Source of the DNA: Nymphaea colorata
Lineage: Eukaryota; Streptophyta; Magnoliopsida; Nymphaeales; Nymphaeaceae
Length of the DNA: 64,000 nt
Assembly: GCF_008831285.2 (NCBI RefSeq)
Contig: NC_045141.1
Coordinates: forward strand, 16,664,106-16,728,105
Direction: 5' to 3'
Below, in pieces: positions 21,397-34,931 of this stretch. A program made the position numbers and the translations under genes. Position 1 is the first letter of the stretch; each line of letters begins with the position of its first letter. The notes beneath the pieces were generated by a model. It saw only the letters and a program-made list of their open reading frames with translations. It had not been told where the DNA came from and ran no database searches.

Positions 21397-23419
21397 AGGC
21401 ATGTTGATTAATTAATTAAGTTATATGTTTACAAAAGGTTTAAATTGTGTCCGTACAATATTAAGATTATTTGAGGCTAAAGAACTATGAAGATCATGTG
21501 ACTTGAATTGTTCAATCAACTTGATTGGTTAAAATTGATTGATTATTTTTAATGTGCCATATATAATTTCTTTTAAAAATGAATGACAATTAATACGCTA
21601 ACTTTGAAAAATAATTTTACAAGTGATACTTTATTAAGCATGAATATTTATGTGACACAGGTACGTGGGATGGACCTACATACCCACTCTGATACGCTGG
21701 TACGTTCCGTTGGGTATGGGTTGGATCGGGTATGAGTCAGACCCGATCCAAACAATAAAAAACATTATTTTTATGTTACGAAAGGTCGAGCTCTTCAGCT
21801 TGAAGCTGACCAGTGTGGAACAGTGTTGTTCCACAGTAGAGCAGTAGAGCCATGATTGGTGGTGGCAATGACGTCCGACAACCGGCGGCCATGTCTGGCG
21901 GTACACGGCGGCAATTGGCGGCAGCCAGGTGAGTATTCTTTTTATTCGTTTCACTATTACAACTTAGGGTTCCATTTTTCTATTTAGGGGTTTTTCTTTT
22001 TTTTTTTTATTCGGATGTTTTTGTTTGAAGATTGAACTGTAAATCTACGGATTTGTATACGTTTTCATGTTTTGTTTGATTTTATGTGTTTATATGTTGC
22101 TGCCACTTTTGTTTTGGTTGCATTTTATTTCTGTCGGCTATTTTGGTTGCAGTTTTGTTTTGTTGTTGCTACTTTTGATTAAAAATTAAATGAATCTATC
22201 AGCTATTTCATTCAATTCTCTTCATCAACCAAAAAAAGTGATGGTGCCAATCAGCCAAGCTTATGCACAAGCTTAAATGAAGAATGATAGCCTGATCATG
22301 ATCGGTTTCTCACTTTTCTGTAACAGTTGATTGCTTATTGTCTTATTCTTTAAATTTTTTTATCATTATATATTTTTTGTTTTGCATCTGTTTATTATTT
22401 TGTTTGTAGATTTTTTTATGGGATTACACTTATGAACTATTAATGTTTTTTTTTCATTTTTTCATTTTTGAGAATTTAAAAATTTGTTATATCCGTTTAC
22501 CCATAATTTTCAAATTCGCCGTACCCGAACTCATGTGACATAGATGAATATGGATTGGCTGCGGCCTATTCTTTTAAGTATCATACTAAAACAAGGTGAG
22601 GACTGCCATCTTTGGAAGGATATGCGGTAATTAATATTCTCTAGAAATAGCATTTGTGCGTGCACTCTGGCTAGAGGTGGGGATCAGATCGATCCTTGGC
22701 CCCCTTTCACTTTTCTGAATGCAATAATCAACTCTTTCCTATATCTGGGGACAGAAGATCAGTTACAGGCTGTGCATGCATGGAAAAAAACATTAAGTTT
22801 GCTGATGTTAGTCTGTATCATGGATATTGTTGTGAATATGCATTATGAATGGGTAATTTTGGGCATCAACTCTCTGTGCAGCAAAATTGTCTGTCACTGA
22901 CATGTAAGTTGAAGTGCGCAATGGTCACACTAAAAGGCACTAAAAGCAGGTCTTGTATTCTAAAAAACCGATCAGTTAAGTGGAGGCTTCGGCCTTCCGC
23001 AGGACAATGGGTCTCCCCTGCTCACTCGGAATGGGCACTCTTGTAATGTTGTAGGGTTGTCTCCTTTCCTGTATGTTCTTTGTTTTTTATAAAATGTCTG
23101 TTGTTTCTGTAATTCTTTGATTCTTTTCTAAGAAAGGAGACAGAGTGATGGAGCAACTTAACACTACTCCTTAGTTCTTGCCATTTGGTCTCCGCTTCTG
23201 AGGGTAAGAAGCTGAAAAGAAGCAAAAAATCAGTGCAGCAGAACAAAGCAATAAGGCAATTTCCGTGTTTCCAAATACATTATACATGATTTGGGATCCA
23301 TATTCTCATTTTTGTGGTTAACATCCAAACTCAGGAAAGTATAACACTGCATGATGCAGATTATAGCTTACAAACTAGACAGCTAATTAACCAAAGGGCA
23401 ATTCATACATAAAGTTGAA

Positions 23420-26407
23420 TCAGGAAGAGTGGGTATCAGCAATCTGAAGGAGGAGATTGCAGAGGTCATGGGGTTTTGAGAACATGGGCATGTGATCAGC
23501 ACCCTTAATCTCCATCACGTCATCCACTTGACCCACTTCTATCATCCACCGTTGGAAACTCTCCTTTATTACTTGGTCATCTTTGCACACCACATAAACT
23601 CGTTTAGTTCTACCATAATTTATCTCGGAAACAAAATCATGGCAGGACAAGTCGTCTCGATCAAACGGTGCGGCTCTCTTTAGCATCGTTGCCAAAGTGT
23701 AGTCCTGCAAACATTCAAGAAATTGAGATCATCAATTAACAAATTTACTAAATTTTTTCCTTTCCTTTTTAAAAATATATAAATTTGATCTATAAGCAAC
23801 TTGGTGTTAAGCAAACATTCTCGACCATAAAGCAGAAGTAAAAGTAAGGTAAATTTATAGAAGACTTTAAAGTGTTCAATAAATCTTACCAATTTTTGAG
23901 ACAGATGCATGAGACGGCTATTACTAAAGGGCCCTTTGGTGTCTTACATGGGGAATGTAGAATAGAATAGATGAAATGCACTTCCGAGGTTGGTAGGTTT
24001 GGCACCTTTCGAACCTATTATATTAGGACTTTAGGTTACCATTTTGAAAGTTTATATTAAAAATAATTAAAAAATGAAACGTATCATTCTCAAATCCACT
24101 AAAATATCAAATTGGTGTGCTCATGATCTAATGTCGCTTTCGAATCACTCGTATAACAACGTCAGGACATATACAAGTACCATTTAGGTCGTCGATTCCA
24201 AAGAAATCAAATGAGGACATAAGTTGCAAACATAGAAGCTAAGTTGTTTTTTCATTAGTTCAAAATACCCCTCAAAGGTGGGCCAGGATTTGATAACAGA
24301 TTTATTTACCTTTTTTCCCTTCATCTCTTCATTTGAAGGGTATTGAGACTTTTGAAAGAATAGTTTGATCTCTACATTTACAACTTAATCACCATTGTTC
24401 GATTTTTTTTAAATCTACAGCCTAAATTATTTTCATCAAAGTATGGTATATAAGGGTCCGATATACCTGTAGATTTTCACAACCTGTTGTTGAGTACATC
24501 GTTATGTTCAATGCTCAACAATAGTCTCAGTCATGCTATGATGCTGCTGGAATACAGCTATACTCAATTATAGAAATCATGGTTAGAGATTGTATTATTG
24601 CAATCAATGTCCCATGTGATTTGCTTGACAATAATGAAATCCTACGTCATTTTGTTTGGACATAAAAATTATTGGTTTCGTCCCCCGGTCCCCAAACGTT
24701 TAGGGTTCAAGGGCTGGTATGTGAAGAGGGGAAGTCTCAAGATATATGTAGTTCATTGGTAATATAGTTTCTATTGGTGAGATTAAATGAGACACACTGG
24801 GGTTGTTTGTAAGCCTGGGCACTAGCTCCACCGCCTGAACTTGATACCCGGTTCGACTTAGGCTTGGAAAAATGTGACCCGAGCTGGCGGGGCTTGTTAT
24901 CAGGCCAGCCCGGGTGGGCTTGATAAGCTCGGCTTGGGCCCAATAACCTTTTTTAAAAATTTTATTAATATATATATATATAATATTTTATTACCATTCA
25001 TTATTTTTATGTATTATTTTATATTAAAATATTTTTTTAATGTAATCGGCTCAGGGCTGGTCTCGGGCTCGGGTTTTTTGAGTCAAGCCGAGCCCGAGCT
25101 CAAGTTTTAAATGTCGGGCTGAGCCCAGACCCAAGTTTTAAATGTTGGGCTAGGCTGGCCCAATGCCCAAGCTTAGTTGTTTGGTAGTAAAGACACTTTG
25201 CAAGTGTTTCTTGAATCGGAACTAAAGATTGTAGTAAGTTCATGAAACAATAGTTCTATTGTGTCATAAAACTGCCTCGATTTTTAAATCAGATTCATGA
25301 AACACCAACAAATTGTCCCTAATTTAAATTTTTTCAATTGATGGCTCAGTTGAATAGTTAAAACTCTGGCCCTAGTCATAATGATTTTCCCGTTTAAGCA
25401 TCCAATGACAGTCGAAAATTTTTAGTTGGGAGGCATTAAATATCAGTGTCCGGTTAGGGCATTGTAAGGGAGGAGGGCATTTAAAATCAATAGGCAAGTT
25501 TCCAAGGCACCTCACATATCTTGATCCAATTCACTAATGAAAACGGGGTCAGGCCGGGCCGGTCTGTAGGGGCAACTGCCCACACAAGCTTGCAGAGCCC
25601 ACTTGAGAAGAGCTTCCACACAACTAGTACTAAGAAGGAGAGTTGCATTGGCATGATTGTGCAGTAACATGTCCATTTCTGCAGAGTGCTTATACTAGAA
25701 AACGAAGTCGCTAAGCATGAGTTCAAAGTCATGAGGATGTTACCTCGACGGAGCAGTTGTTGTACAGGCGAGAACGCATGAATTGCGTCCCAAACTCAAT
25801 CGTGGCCGGCAGAAGTCTTGATGTATCCGTGTGAGCCACCAAACTTGAGTCTTCCCATGACTCAATCCGCTCCTTCTGGACAAAGAAATACTGACAATAT
25901 GCCATGCCGCATAAGAAGCAAAGAGATGAAGGGAATGAGAAAATACGAATGCATCAAAAGGCCTGTTGGGCATCTAAAGTGAAGGAAAACCATTAAGGAG
26001 CACAAGCATGAAGAAGCCGAAGGAGAGAGGGGGCTGACATTGTGTAGGAGCATGGAAGGTGGCAGCTTGGGGTTGGGCATGGCCGCAGTGACGAAGACAG
26101 CGACGGCGACCTTGGTTGGGAACCTCTCTGCGGCGGAGGCGATGCTGAGACCGCCGAAGCTATGACCGACCAGCACAACTCCTTCATGGGCCGGCAAGGA
26201 CTCGAGCAGGTCCACCAGCGGCTGGTTGTAGTCGGCAAAGCTCGAGACCTGATCGGGTGTGGCCGCATCGATGCCGGATGCTCGTAAGTCCAGCGGCCTC
26301 ACCTCATGGCCGGCGCCCCTCAACAAGGAGGCCACCTTGTACCAACTCCACCCTCCATGGCAGCAGCCGTGGACCAAGACGAAGTGGTGCCTCTTCTTCT
26401 CCACCAT
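23420..26407 (-). CDS. Methylesterase D (MES/SABP2 family), intact
   Basis: Minus-strand exons are 26407-26039, 25890-25744 and 23704-23420, all phase 0, giving 266 residues. The oxyanion loop VHGCCHGGWSWYKVASLL is the most SABP2-like of the cluster. The triad is Ser83 (VGHSFGG), Asp215 (CKDDQV) and His243 (GADHMPMF). Exon 2 encodes 49 residues starting YFFVQKERIESWED, like E and F and unlike the 45 of B and C. The exon 1 donor is GTCAGC, weak but GT. Intron 2 (about 2.0 kb) holds a hAT-like MITE. D is the only esterase here in the opposite orientation and shares no recognisable flanking duplication with the others. The predicted role is cytosolic hydrolysis of a small plant methyl ester; the substrate is unknown. 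Confidence 0.9.
24810..25175. mobile_element. Non-autonomous hAT-like MITE in intron 2 of D
   Basis: A 366-bp element with terminal inverted repeats TAAGCCTGGGCA (24810-24821) and TGCCCAAGCTTA (25164-25175), 11 of 12 paired. It is flanked by a perfect 8-bp target-site duplication GTTGTTTG (24802-24809 and 25176-25183), the length typical of hAT transposons. The interior alternates GGGCTCGGGC-rich arms with an AT-rich core and encodes nothing. A related copy lies at about 29690-29992. Confidence 0.8.
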
Positions 26408-28354
26408 TATCTCCTTCCTCTTCCTCTCTCTTGTACAGATCTGATCGTCTTAGAAGACCGAAAGAGAACCCCTGTATATGGAAGAAAACGATGGACCATC
26501 GGACCCTTCTGTGTCTAACATCTCAAATAGTCAAATCCCCGATTTGGTGAAGAACATGAAAGACGCATGGCCTTTGGCTAACATAGATTGAGAGGAGGGA
26601 GGGAGAAGGGCTAGAAAGAAAACGAGTGATGTTATTAAATTTACTGATGATAAAAACGCTGTCGACTAATAAAAAAAATTGAAAAAAAAAGTTAAAAGAC
26701 TAAACAAACATTTCTTTTCAAATAATTTTCAAATTAAATATCCCAACTCGTACCTCGACGCACACCACTCGTCCTCGCAATAAGGAAAACGTTTGCGTCC
26801 CTTATAATTTTTATACAGTGTAATGACCAAAGTACCCTTTACTAAAAAAAAAAGGGAAATCGTTTTATAAAAATAAAAAATATATGAAAAAGCTAAAATT
26901 TTGAAAATTATATTCTTCATAAAAAATTTTAAAGTATCCCAACTTCCTTTTTTTTATGAGTCCCTTTGCTGTGGGCAAAACGTCTCCCACATGGTTATGT
27001 TAAGGTTGTGAAAAACGTTGACAATGAGACACTGACTTGAGTTTATTTTATATAATTGGATTCAGATCCATCTAAGTTCAACCACTAATCTAAGTTTTTA
27101 GAAAATAGGTTTTGTGGGACATTAGCTCCGCCAAACCCCTCTTTATTTATATGAAAATAAAAATTTGATAACTAAAACCTAAAAAAATGACAGGAAAACC
27201 ATGAAAAAATGAAAAGATTAAAAAAATATGAAAAAGGAAAGATTCCATGTTATTTTCTTTGTTGAAGTTTTTTATTTCGGAACGACACATATATTAAGGT
27301 TTTAAACATTCTCACTCTACTTTGTTTGGCTGCACAAATATGCACATTTAATTAGTATTATTATAATGTTGGACTCCCGAACACACCAAGAATGATATCA
27401 ATAAATGTTTGAGTAAATAAATTCTTTTACAAGTAAAGATGTCAATATAACTGATTTGAATTGGATATATGGAAAAATCGAATACGAAAACAAATTAATA
27501 TCGGATTAAGATTTGGATATACATTAATCGAATTCTAATATGGATTTGAATCGGATTTATTTTTTAACAAATATCCTGTATCTAGTGCTTGTACATTTTG
27601 AAATTTGACAAAATTTGGTTGAAAAATTCAGATTGGAAGAAGATATGAATACAAAAATCAGATTTAAATGAGATTTGAATTGTAAAATTGGATTTCGGAT
27701 TCAAACTTGAGTACAACTTTTCTTTGTTCTTATTCAAATCCAAATATATAAACATCTGAAAAAACCGATATGATCAAGAGTGTACCCAATTCAAATCTGA
27801 TCCATTGACATTCCTATCACCTCACATTCAATTTGAAACCCTAATAATCTATTTCTCCACTCTATCCTTTGGCACGATTACATATATGGAACGTCAAAAG
27901 GAAATTTAATACTACAAAACCTATGAAATTCTATACGTTGTGAGATATTATCTACACGTCACAACATTTTCATCGATGAATACACAAAAAAAAAAAATCA
28001 GATATTTCAAACGCAAAACATGCAACATGTAGTATGGTTGGACTTTTAAAATACAACTTACATATAAAGAAAACTTGTAGTTGTAGAAACGGCTTCCTGT
28101 CAAAGACTGATGTGTGATTTGCATCACATAAAGGTATATTTAGCATATTTTTCCAATTTTAAGTGGTCAAACGTGTTTGCATACTGTCCATAATTTTTCT
28201 TAATTTTCACGGACTTTGGTCTAATCAGATTTTTTCTACTTGATCGAATTGATTATGATGTTGGGGAAGAGACTTCATTTGGAGTATTAATTATGATGGT
28301 TGGATAAGGGCGAGAAAGATCGCCGGTTCTGTAGGGTGATGTGAAAGGTGACGT

Positions 28355-28516
28355 AAATAAATAAACTAATAATATGTTCGTTGTATAGAAATAAACTTTA
28401 TATTAGACCAATGAGGACTTATATGCATTTTTAAATAAATAAACTAATAATATGTTCGTACTTTTGATTTACAGAAATAAACTTTATATTAGACCAATGA
28501 GGACTTGTATGCATTT
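28355..28516. repeat. About 80-bp tandem duplication
   Basis: AAATAAATAAACTAATAATA with its following ATTAGACCAATGAGGACTT block occurs twice, starting at 28355 and 28433. Confidence 0.85.
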
Positions 28517-28832
28517 AAATAAGGTTCCAACCTTGTGTCATAGTCTTATGTCAATATTTCCCCTCATAAATTTCACGGAGAATTTATCACCTTGAGGTTG
28601 GACTTGCTTATACTAGTGGGGGAGCCACGTGGTGGCTGGTGTGGGCAGTCTGCCCACACCAATCTTACAATGTTTATTTATTTTTACATTAATAATTTGA
28701 TACATTTGATTGTTTATATATATATGTGCTCTTAAAAGCATTAAGGTTATTAAATTAATAACCCCCAGCAGCCAAATCTCTAGCTCTGCTAGCGGCTGAT
28801 ACGCCATTAATTTGAAATGTAATTTGATCTAA

Positions 28833-28940
28833 CACAATTAAGCATTTCTCCTTAAGAAAGTAAAAAACTTGAAGTTCTTTTTGAAACACAATTAAGCATT
28901 TCTCCTTAAGAAAGTAAAAAACTTGAAGTTCTTTTTGAAA
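28833..28940. repeat. 54-bp perfect tandem duplication
   Basis: CACAATTAAGCATTTCTCC through TTCTTTTTGAAA is repeated directly at 28833 and 28887 without a visible mismatch. Confidence 0.9.
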
Positions 28941-29689
28941 CTGGAATTAATTTGAACGTAGAAATGTTTAATGAGGCTCGAAATCGCTAGATTAAGCTCG
29001 AATGGAACTTGATTTGTAAGTTAAACGAGTTGAGTTTGAATTTAACTAATAACTCGAGTTCGAGTTGGATGAACTCGACTCTATTAGACTTGTGTAACAC
29101 TAATATTAGATGTCATTTTCAAGTCCAAAACTGATATGATTGCTTAATGGTTTGGTAAATTTTGTCATATCCATTTTTCTAAAATAGTTTGATCATATAC
29201 CCAATCTGAATTCGCTCCATTGACATCTTTAGACCAATTAAATGTGTTATAAAGTATTTTAATCAAAATATGAACCTCTTAATACGTTTATAAACACTAA
29301 TTTACTATAAATCATGTTTAATTCAATTTATTTTTGTAAAATAAAGGAAAGTTATTGCTTCTGTAAAAAAATTGATGTTATAAGTCTTTTTTTTCCTTAA
29401 AATAAAGCATCAAGTTATAGAGTATCGAATCCTCAACGCGCAAAAAAAAAAGTGTTTGATTACCTGAAATCTTAGATCCAAGGTGTGATTCGAAGATTTT
29501 AGATCGTTGAATTTTATCACTTATATAAATTCTACGTTTGAAAGATGCAAGGATTAATTAACAAATCCAATGATGAATTTATGGGCTCCCCTCATCAGAT
29601 TCTAGGATCAATTAAGTTCATGGGATAATGAAACGTCCCTTTACTACTTAGGAAGATCGCACCTAGATTCTTAGGAATGTCAATGGGTT

Positions 29690-29992
29690 GGCATTCTTGG
29701 ATTTAACTCGGGCCCGGGCTAGGAAAAAAGGGCATCGGGCTGGCCCAGTTGAACCCGATAAGCCTAGGTAGGTTTGATATTTTTTCTATATTTATTTTAT
29801 TAATATATATATATATAATGATTAATTAAATTTATATATTATTTTATATTAAATATATATTTTTTAATTTAATTGGCCCGGGCTTAGGCTCAGGTTTGAA
29901 TGGTTGGGTCGGGCCCGGGCATGGGTTTTAGGTGGCAGGCCGGCCCGAGCCCAACTCCTTATCATCCCGGGTTGACCTAATGCCCAGGCTTA
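29690..29992. mobile_element. Second, degraded copy of the hAT-like MITE
   Basis: It has the same GGGCCCGGGCT-rich arms and TATATA core as the element in D's intron, and ends with TGCCCAGGCTTA (29981-29992). The left terminal repeat and target-site duplication are not visible, so the copy is old or truncated. Confidence 0.55.
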
Positions 29993-32625
29993 CTCGCTGG
30001 GTTTCGATAAGAGTATGGGCCAGCGTTCTTGATAATGTTATATTTTTTTCAATTTATGACTATTTGATCTTCTTGCACTTGAGCTTTTACAAGATCTAAA
30101 AGCAAACCTACCAAGTTACATATAAATGTCAAACCTTATATCTATCAATCCATATTTATTTTTGGAAATTTTAGTCCAAGTCTAAATCCAGTACACTAGA
30201 AGTTTTAATTGGGTCCAAACTGTTCAGATTCTTGGAAATACGCAGCCTTTTGACAGCCGACAAATATTTAGATATCACCGACTGGTGGAACAATGTAAGG
30301 GTAGTCGCCAGTTTGATTCCTATGAGCTCTATTCCTATAAACTGCAAACGGTAAATGTATGACACCTACATTAAATATTACATATGTGGGCCACATACCA
30401 TGAGATGGGCTGATTGTATGAAAGTCAAATCTGGGTGAGCACGGACCGCCATTTATTAATACAATTTATTATAGAGACCTTTTATATGGTGAGCTGTCCA
30501 AATGTTTTTGGTGTTATCTTCAAGATTCCTATGATATGATAAGATCTACAGATCCCACTTTCGATCTGTTTATTTATGTTTCCTCTCTATTGTTCAAAAT
30601 TTAGAAACATAATTTGGATATCGGACATCTAATTCATATAGGGATCATTTAGCAGGAATATATGAGAAGATCCAAACACCAATGGTAATTTAACTGGAAT
30701 TCCCTACATATAGGGTTTCCTCTTACCCATTTCAGAGTTGTTTGAACTGAAGAGCACACAAATTAGAGAAGAATTGGGGTTTTGTGATTGTATAGAGATT
30801 TTATGAAATTAATATATCAAATAGAGTGTACTAAACTCAACAAACATTTTTATAAAGTTTCACTGTTAAATACTATCGAAAAATAGTGATATATACCTTA
30901 GTTATAACCTAAAATCATTCACAGTGAGTAGATTGAGGACAATTTTATCGTTTAGTCATTCAAAAATGATGAAGAACACTTGCACTTACCCCAAAAAAAA
31001 GTAACCACCGGTGGGAAGAAAAGTAAAGAGAAAAGAAAAAAATGGAATTGAAGCAGAGTCAATAATTGGAGAAGTCTTTACTGTTGCATGGACAATGTCG
31101 GCAATTTGTGCGGCAACTTTTACCCATGCCCAATGTGTGTCGGTGAAAGTGACATTAGCGATGTCCAAACGAAACACATTATACACTTGCACTTACCCCA
31201 AAAAAAATTGTCTAATATTCGTTTCGTGAATCTGTTCCAACCTTAGGAATGAATTCATTTTATACCAACACAATTCTAATATTATCAATCATCCACTTGT
31301 TATTATGTATCACACGCAATTGAGTTTCTCTAACATGTTTATGGTGCTGTCACATATAACCCGAGATGGCATCGTTCTGTTCGGCATATATTTAGATAAA
31401 AACAAAATTGATGTGCACCTTCTCACTTGAAAATGCACTTGATATGAACTCTATATGTTTGTAGCTTTCAATATTCCAAATCAAAGCAAATGTAGGAAAT
31501 AGTAGACATAGTTTGATTTCTTATTAGCATCATTTTATTTGATGGCAAGTCATACTTGTCTCTCTGAGGGGGTTGATTGAAACGTTGGGTTGACAGTTGG
31601 TAGATAATTAGTTTTTGTTTTGACTCTCGATGACATCTTTTTTTGCTTTTCACTTTCATGATTTGGTTGATTGTATGAAAAATGTATGCATTTAATTTAC
31701 CCATTCATGAAGAGCCAGATTTTGCAGCCATATTAACCTATGCCTGAATTGGACTCCAGAAATAAATATTCTTTGCATGAATTTGAACTAGTAATCGATT
31801 CCAGCGAAAAAAACAAAGTAGATATGTAGAAATGCATCCTCACGGCATATGTCAATCACTTTCAACACTGATCACGTGGTGAGCAGGAAAAGTATTTCAT
31901 TCTATTACTTAAAAAAGAGTCGAAGCTTCTACCCAACTGCTTGTACTCTTAAGATACAGTAATTACTTTTAGTGCTTTTAGATACCATGTTTACTGTTGT
32001 TTCAACTTATGCGTCAATGACTTTCAATTTATAGCACAAAAAAGTTGATGTCCTCAAGAATCAAAACAAAAACTAATTACCTACCAACTGTGATTACATA
32101 GTCACAAATAACGTCTTGGAGTTTTAAACGGCAAGGTATTTTTCGAGTATAATACAACGAGCTTAAAAAAAAGAAAAAATACAGTAAATTTTAAAAAAAA
32201 ATAAAAAACTAAAAGTGGAGGGAAAATAAAATAAGTGAGAAACTAATAAACACAAACACGAAAAGATAAGTAGGATTTGCAACAAATAAAAAATAAAAAA
32301 AAAACTATTTGGCATTAAAAAACTGAAAAAATGAAAAAAACACGTTAAAAACAAGCTTTTTCGTTTTTAACGTTTTTTTAAGTTTTAAACTGCTATTTAA
32401 TTTATTGTGTTTTTCGTGTCCTTTTTTTTCAAAAAAACCTGTTTTCTGTGAATATGAATAATACATTCAACTACATTCAGCATGGGATGGTGAACACGAT
32501 CTATATCCACGAGTGCAAGAGAGATGTTAGTGATAAGTTTCATGGCAATTTGTGTACTGACGTTCATAGGAAACATCAGTAAAAGCTTTACCAACGTTTA
32601 GACCACCGTTACCGATGTTCTCTGC

Positions 32626-32719
32626 CCGTCGATAATATATGCTTATTTTTTTTGTAGTGTTCTCGCAGCGTGCCGTCGATACTATATGCTTATTTTTTTG
32701 TAGTGTTCTCGCAGCGTAC
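32626..32719. repeat. 47-bp tandem duplication
   Basis: CCGTCGATA(A/C)TATATGC through TTCTCGCAGCGT is repeated at 32626 and 32673. Confidence 0.85.
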
Positions 32720-34080
32720 CTTCAAGAATTTGAAAATCTTGACTTATATAATTAAGTTTTTTGAGAAAGTAAAGTTGTTTGGGAGAGATCAATTTTTAAA
32801 CACCACTTCTTTTTGGCATTCAGATTCTGCTTGCAGTCACTTTCGCAGGCAGGCATTGAGTTGTCCGGGACGCAAGAAATAGCTAGTCTCTTATTTATCT
32901 CAATTTTGCAAAATCTGGTTGCATGAAAACAAAGTTTTTAAAAAATGATTTATTTGTTTAGGTGGCACATCCAAAACCTAATTTTCCATTTTTGAAGAGG
33001 CCAAGTTTTTCGGACCTTTCCACAACGTCAAATTGGTGTTCCTTGAGCATTGCTTCCACTTCTAGAGAGAGAGACTCCTTCAACTTGAACGCTCCGCCAT
33101 TTCATTGATATTTGACACATGCAATAAGGTTTCATTATATTTATATGTGGACAAAATAATTTGCATGTCTCGACAGCTGCAGTGTTGCGCAGAGGCACAT
33201 GACATTGTACAATACACAGCTCACAGTAACCTTTGTCAGAAAATTGGATGCTTCAAATGAAAAAGTATAAATATCACTCAAAATACAAATGAAAAAGTAT
33301 AAACCACTCAAAATATCATCGAAGGCTACAAGAAAGAGAAGACCCAAGTAAAAGATGCCTAGCATGGAGGAGCCATGGCCAGTGCCGGCCATGGAGAGAG
33401 GGAGAGAGAGAGACCGGCGGTAGAAGATTCCGGCGACAGGGAGACGGAGGAAAATTGGTTTTGCTGTCTCATAGAAATGAAAATTTGGGCATGCATTGAG
33501 ACCCACTCCTTGTATAAAATAAAAGGACTGAAATCCTCTTTCCTTCCCCTTTCTCCTACTTTCTCCCATATTCATAAAAGGTTTGGTGAAAAGACAATAT
33601 ATTATCTTTTTCATAGGCCATGTTTCACTCCATACCATATAAAAGAAAGAAAGCATAGCAGCCACATAAAGGCAAACGCGTCTTCCCCACGCCATCCGCC
33701 CCCATCACCTTACCAAAAAAGAAGGGTATTATTTGAATCATGAACGAAGGCCCACCAAATGGCTGACCAAGAACAGCCTTTAACCACTCGGATTCTTTCT
33801 CCGACCTTTTTCCGGCAGCCAGCCGCGTAAGGAAGTCGATCTCCATCCTGATAGGAGGCTAGGGACTTTTCCGTAAACCACTTGCGCGTTTTGTTTGTAG
33901 AGACCAGAGATGGTTCATGCCCTGTTTCTCACTTTTTTCCATCACTTTGCCTATTAGTTATTAACATAATTCATTGTTTCTCTCTTTCTTCCACGGCGTT
34001 TCCTATTAAATGTGCACATGAAATTAAAAAATGAGGCGCGCGGAAGCATCCCACTGGTTCACGCCAACGAGTTCATCTCT

Positions 34081-34088
34081 CTATAAAA
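34081..34088 (+). promoter_or_regulatory. TATA box of esterase E
   Basis: CTATAAAA about 160 nt upstream of the ATG, followed by a leader sharing TTCAGGCTTCAGGCAACTAC with gene F. In E, a 26-bp leader unit (CAGGCAACTACAGG...) is tandemly duplicated at 34108-34159. Confidence 0.65.
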
Positions 34089-34107
34089 GCGTTGCAGTTT
34101 CAGGCTT

Positions 34108-34159
34108 CAGGCAACTACAGGAAAGGGGGCTAACAGGCAACTACAGGAAAGGGGGCTAA
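34108..34159. repeat. 26-bp tandem duplication in E leader
   Basis: Two identical units at 34108-34133 and 34134-34159. F has one, diverged. Confidence 0.9.
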
Positions 34160-34242
34160 GGCAAGGGAAAAGGCTTTTAGCTGAGAGCAGAGAGATCGGG
34201 CTAAGGCAGGGCCATACAAAGAGGAGTAGGCAGTTTGCAGAA

Positions 34243-34888
34243 ATGGCGTCCATGGAGGAGAAGAAGAAGCACCACTTCGTGTTGGTCCACGGGTCCACCA
34301 TGGGAGGGTGGTGCTGGTTCAAGGTGGCGTCCCTGCTGAGAGAGGATGGCCACAAGGTGAGCGCCCTGGATTTGGGAGCGTCCGGCCTCGACCCCGCCAC
34401 CGCCGACCAGGTCGCCACCTTTGCCGACTACACCCACCCCCTCATACGCCTACTTCACTCCATTCCCGCCGACGAAAGGGTGGTGCTGGTCGGCCACAGC
34501 TTCGGCGGCCTCAGCATCTCCCTTGCTGCAGAGATGTTCCCGGGCAAGGTGTCCGCTGCTGTCTTCGTTGCCGCCTTCATGCCCCAGCTCTCCAAATCGC
34601 CTACGGATGTTCTATACCAAGTTCGTGGCTCTCTCGCTCTCTTTAATCTCTGATCTGTCTCTCTCACAATTTTTACGTGTCAAACATGATCTCAGAATAT
34701 GTCGTTTTTGTGCCTTGATCATATGCGAAAACAGTATTTCTTTGCTCAAAAGGATCGAATTGAGTCGTGGGAGGATTCTGTTTTCACGTTCAAGGAAGAT
34801 GCGTCTCAGATGTTCCCAGTAACAATTGAATTTGGCGCAAGACTGATTCTGACCATTGTCTTCAATAGGTGCTCCTATGAGGTAGTTC

Positions 34889-34931
<43 letters not shown>

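Larger units (their letters stand above)
18877..23419. other. Large spacer between C and D, no gene recognised
   Basis: Mostly AT-rich. It holds a GC-rich block at 19470-19960 (separate entry), a poly-T run near 20350, a mixed (GT)n/(GA)n tract and Trp/Gly-rich GGGTATGGGTTGGATCGGG-type sequence near 21700. That last sequence resembles the ends of common plant non-coding repeats. Open frames here are short and lack known domains. Confidence 0.5.
26408..34080. other. Spacer between divergent D and E, no gene recognised
   Basis: AT-rich. It includes tandem duplications at 28355 and 28833, a MITE-like segment at 29690-29992, 25-bp direct repeats at 30976 and 31183, and a 47-bp tandem duplication at 32626. 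From about 32750 it is homologous to the region upstream of F (41120 onward). A 184-codon minus-strand frame at 33141-33695 is discussed under findings. A possible D promoter TATATAC-like motif lies near 26474 on the minus strand. Confidence 0.5.

Noticed and set aside
34308-34822. Arg/Pro-rich frames overlapping esterase E exon 1
   Set aside because: Out-of-frame shadows of the GC-rich exon; the conserved alpha/beta-hydrolase frame is the real one. The same applies at 42143-42334 and 26257-26550.
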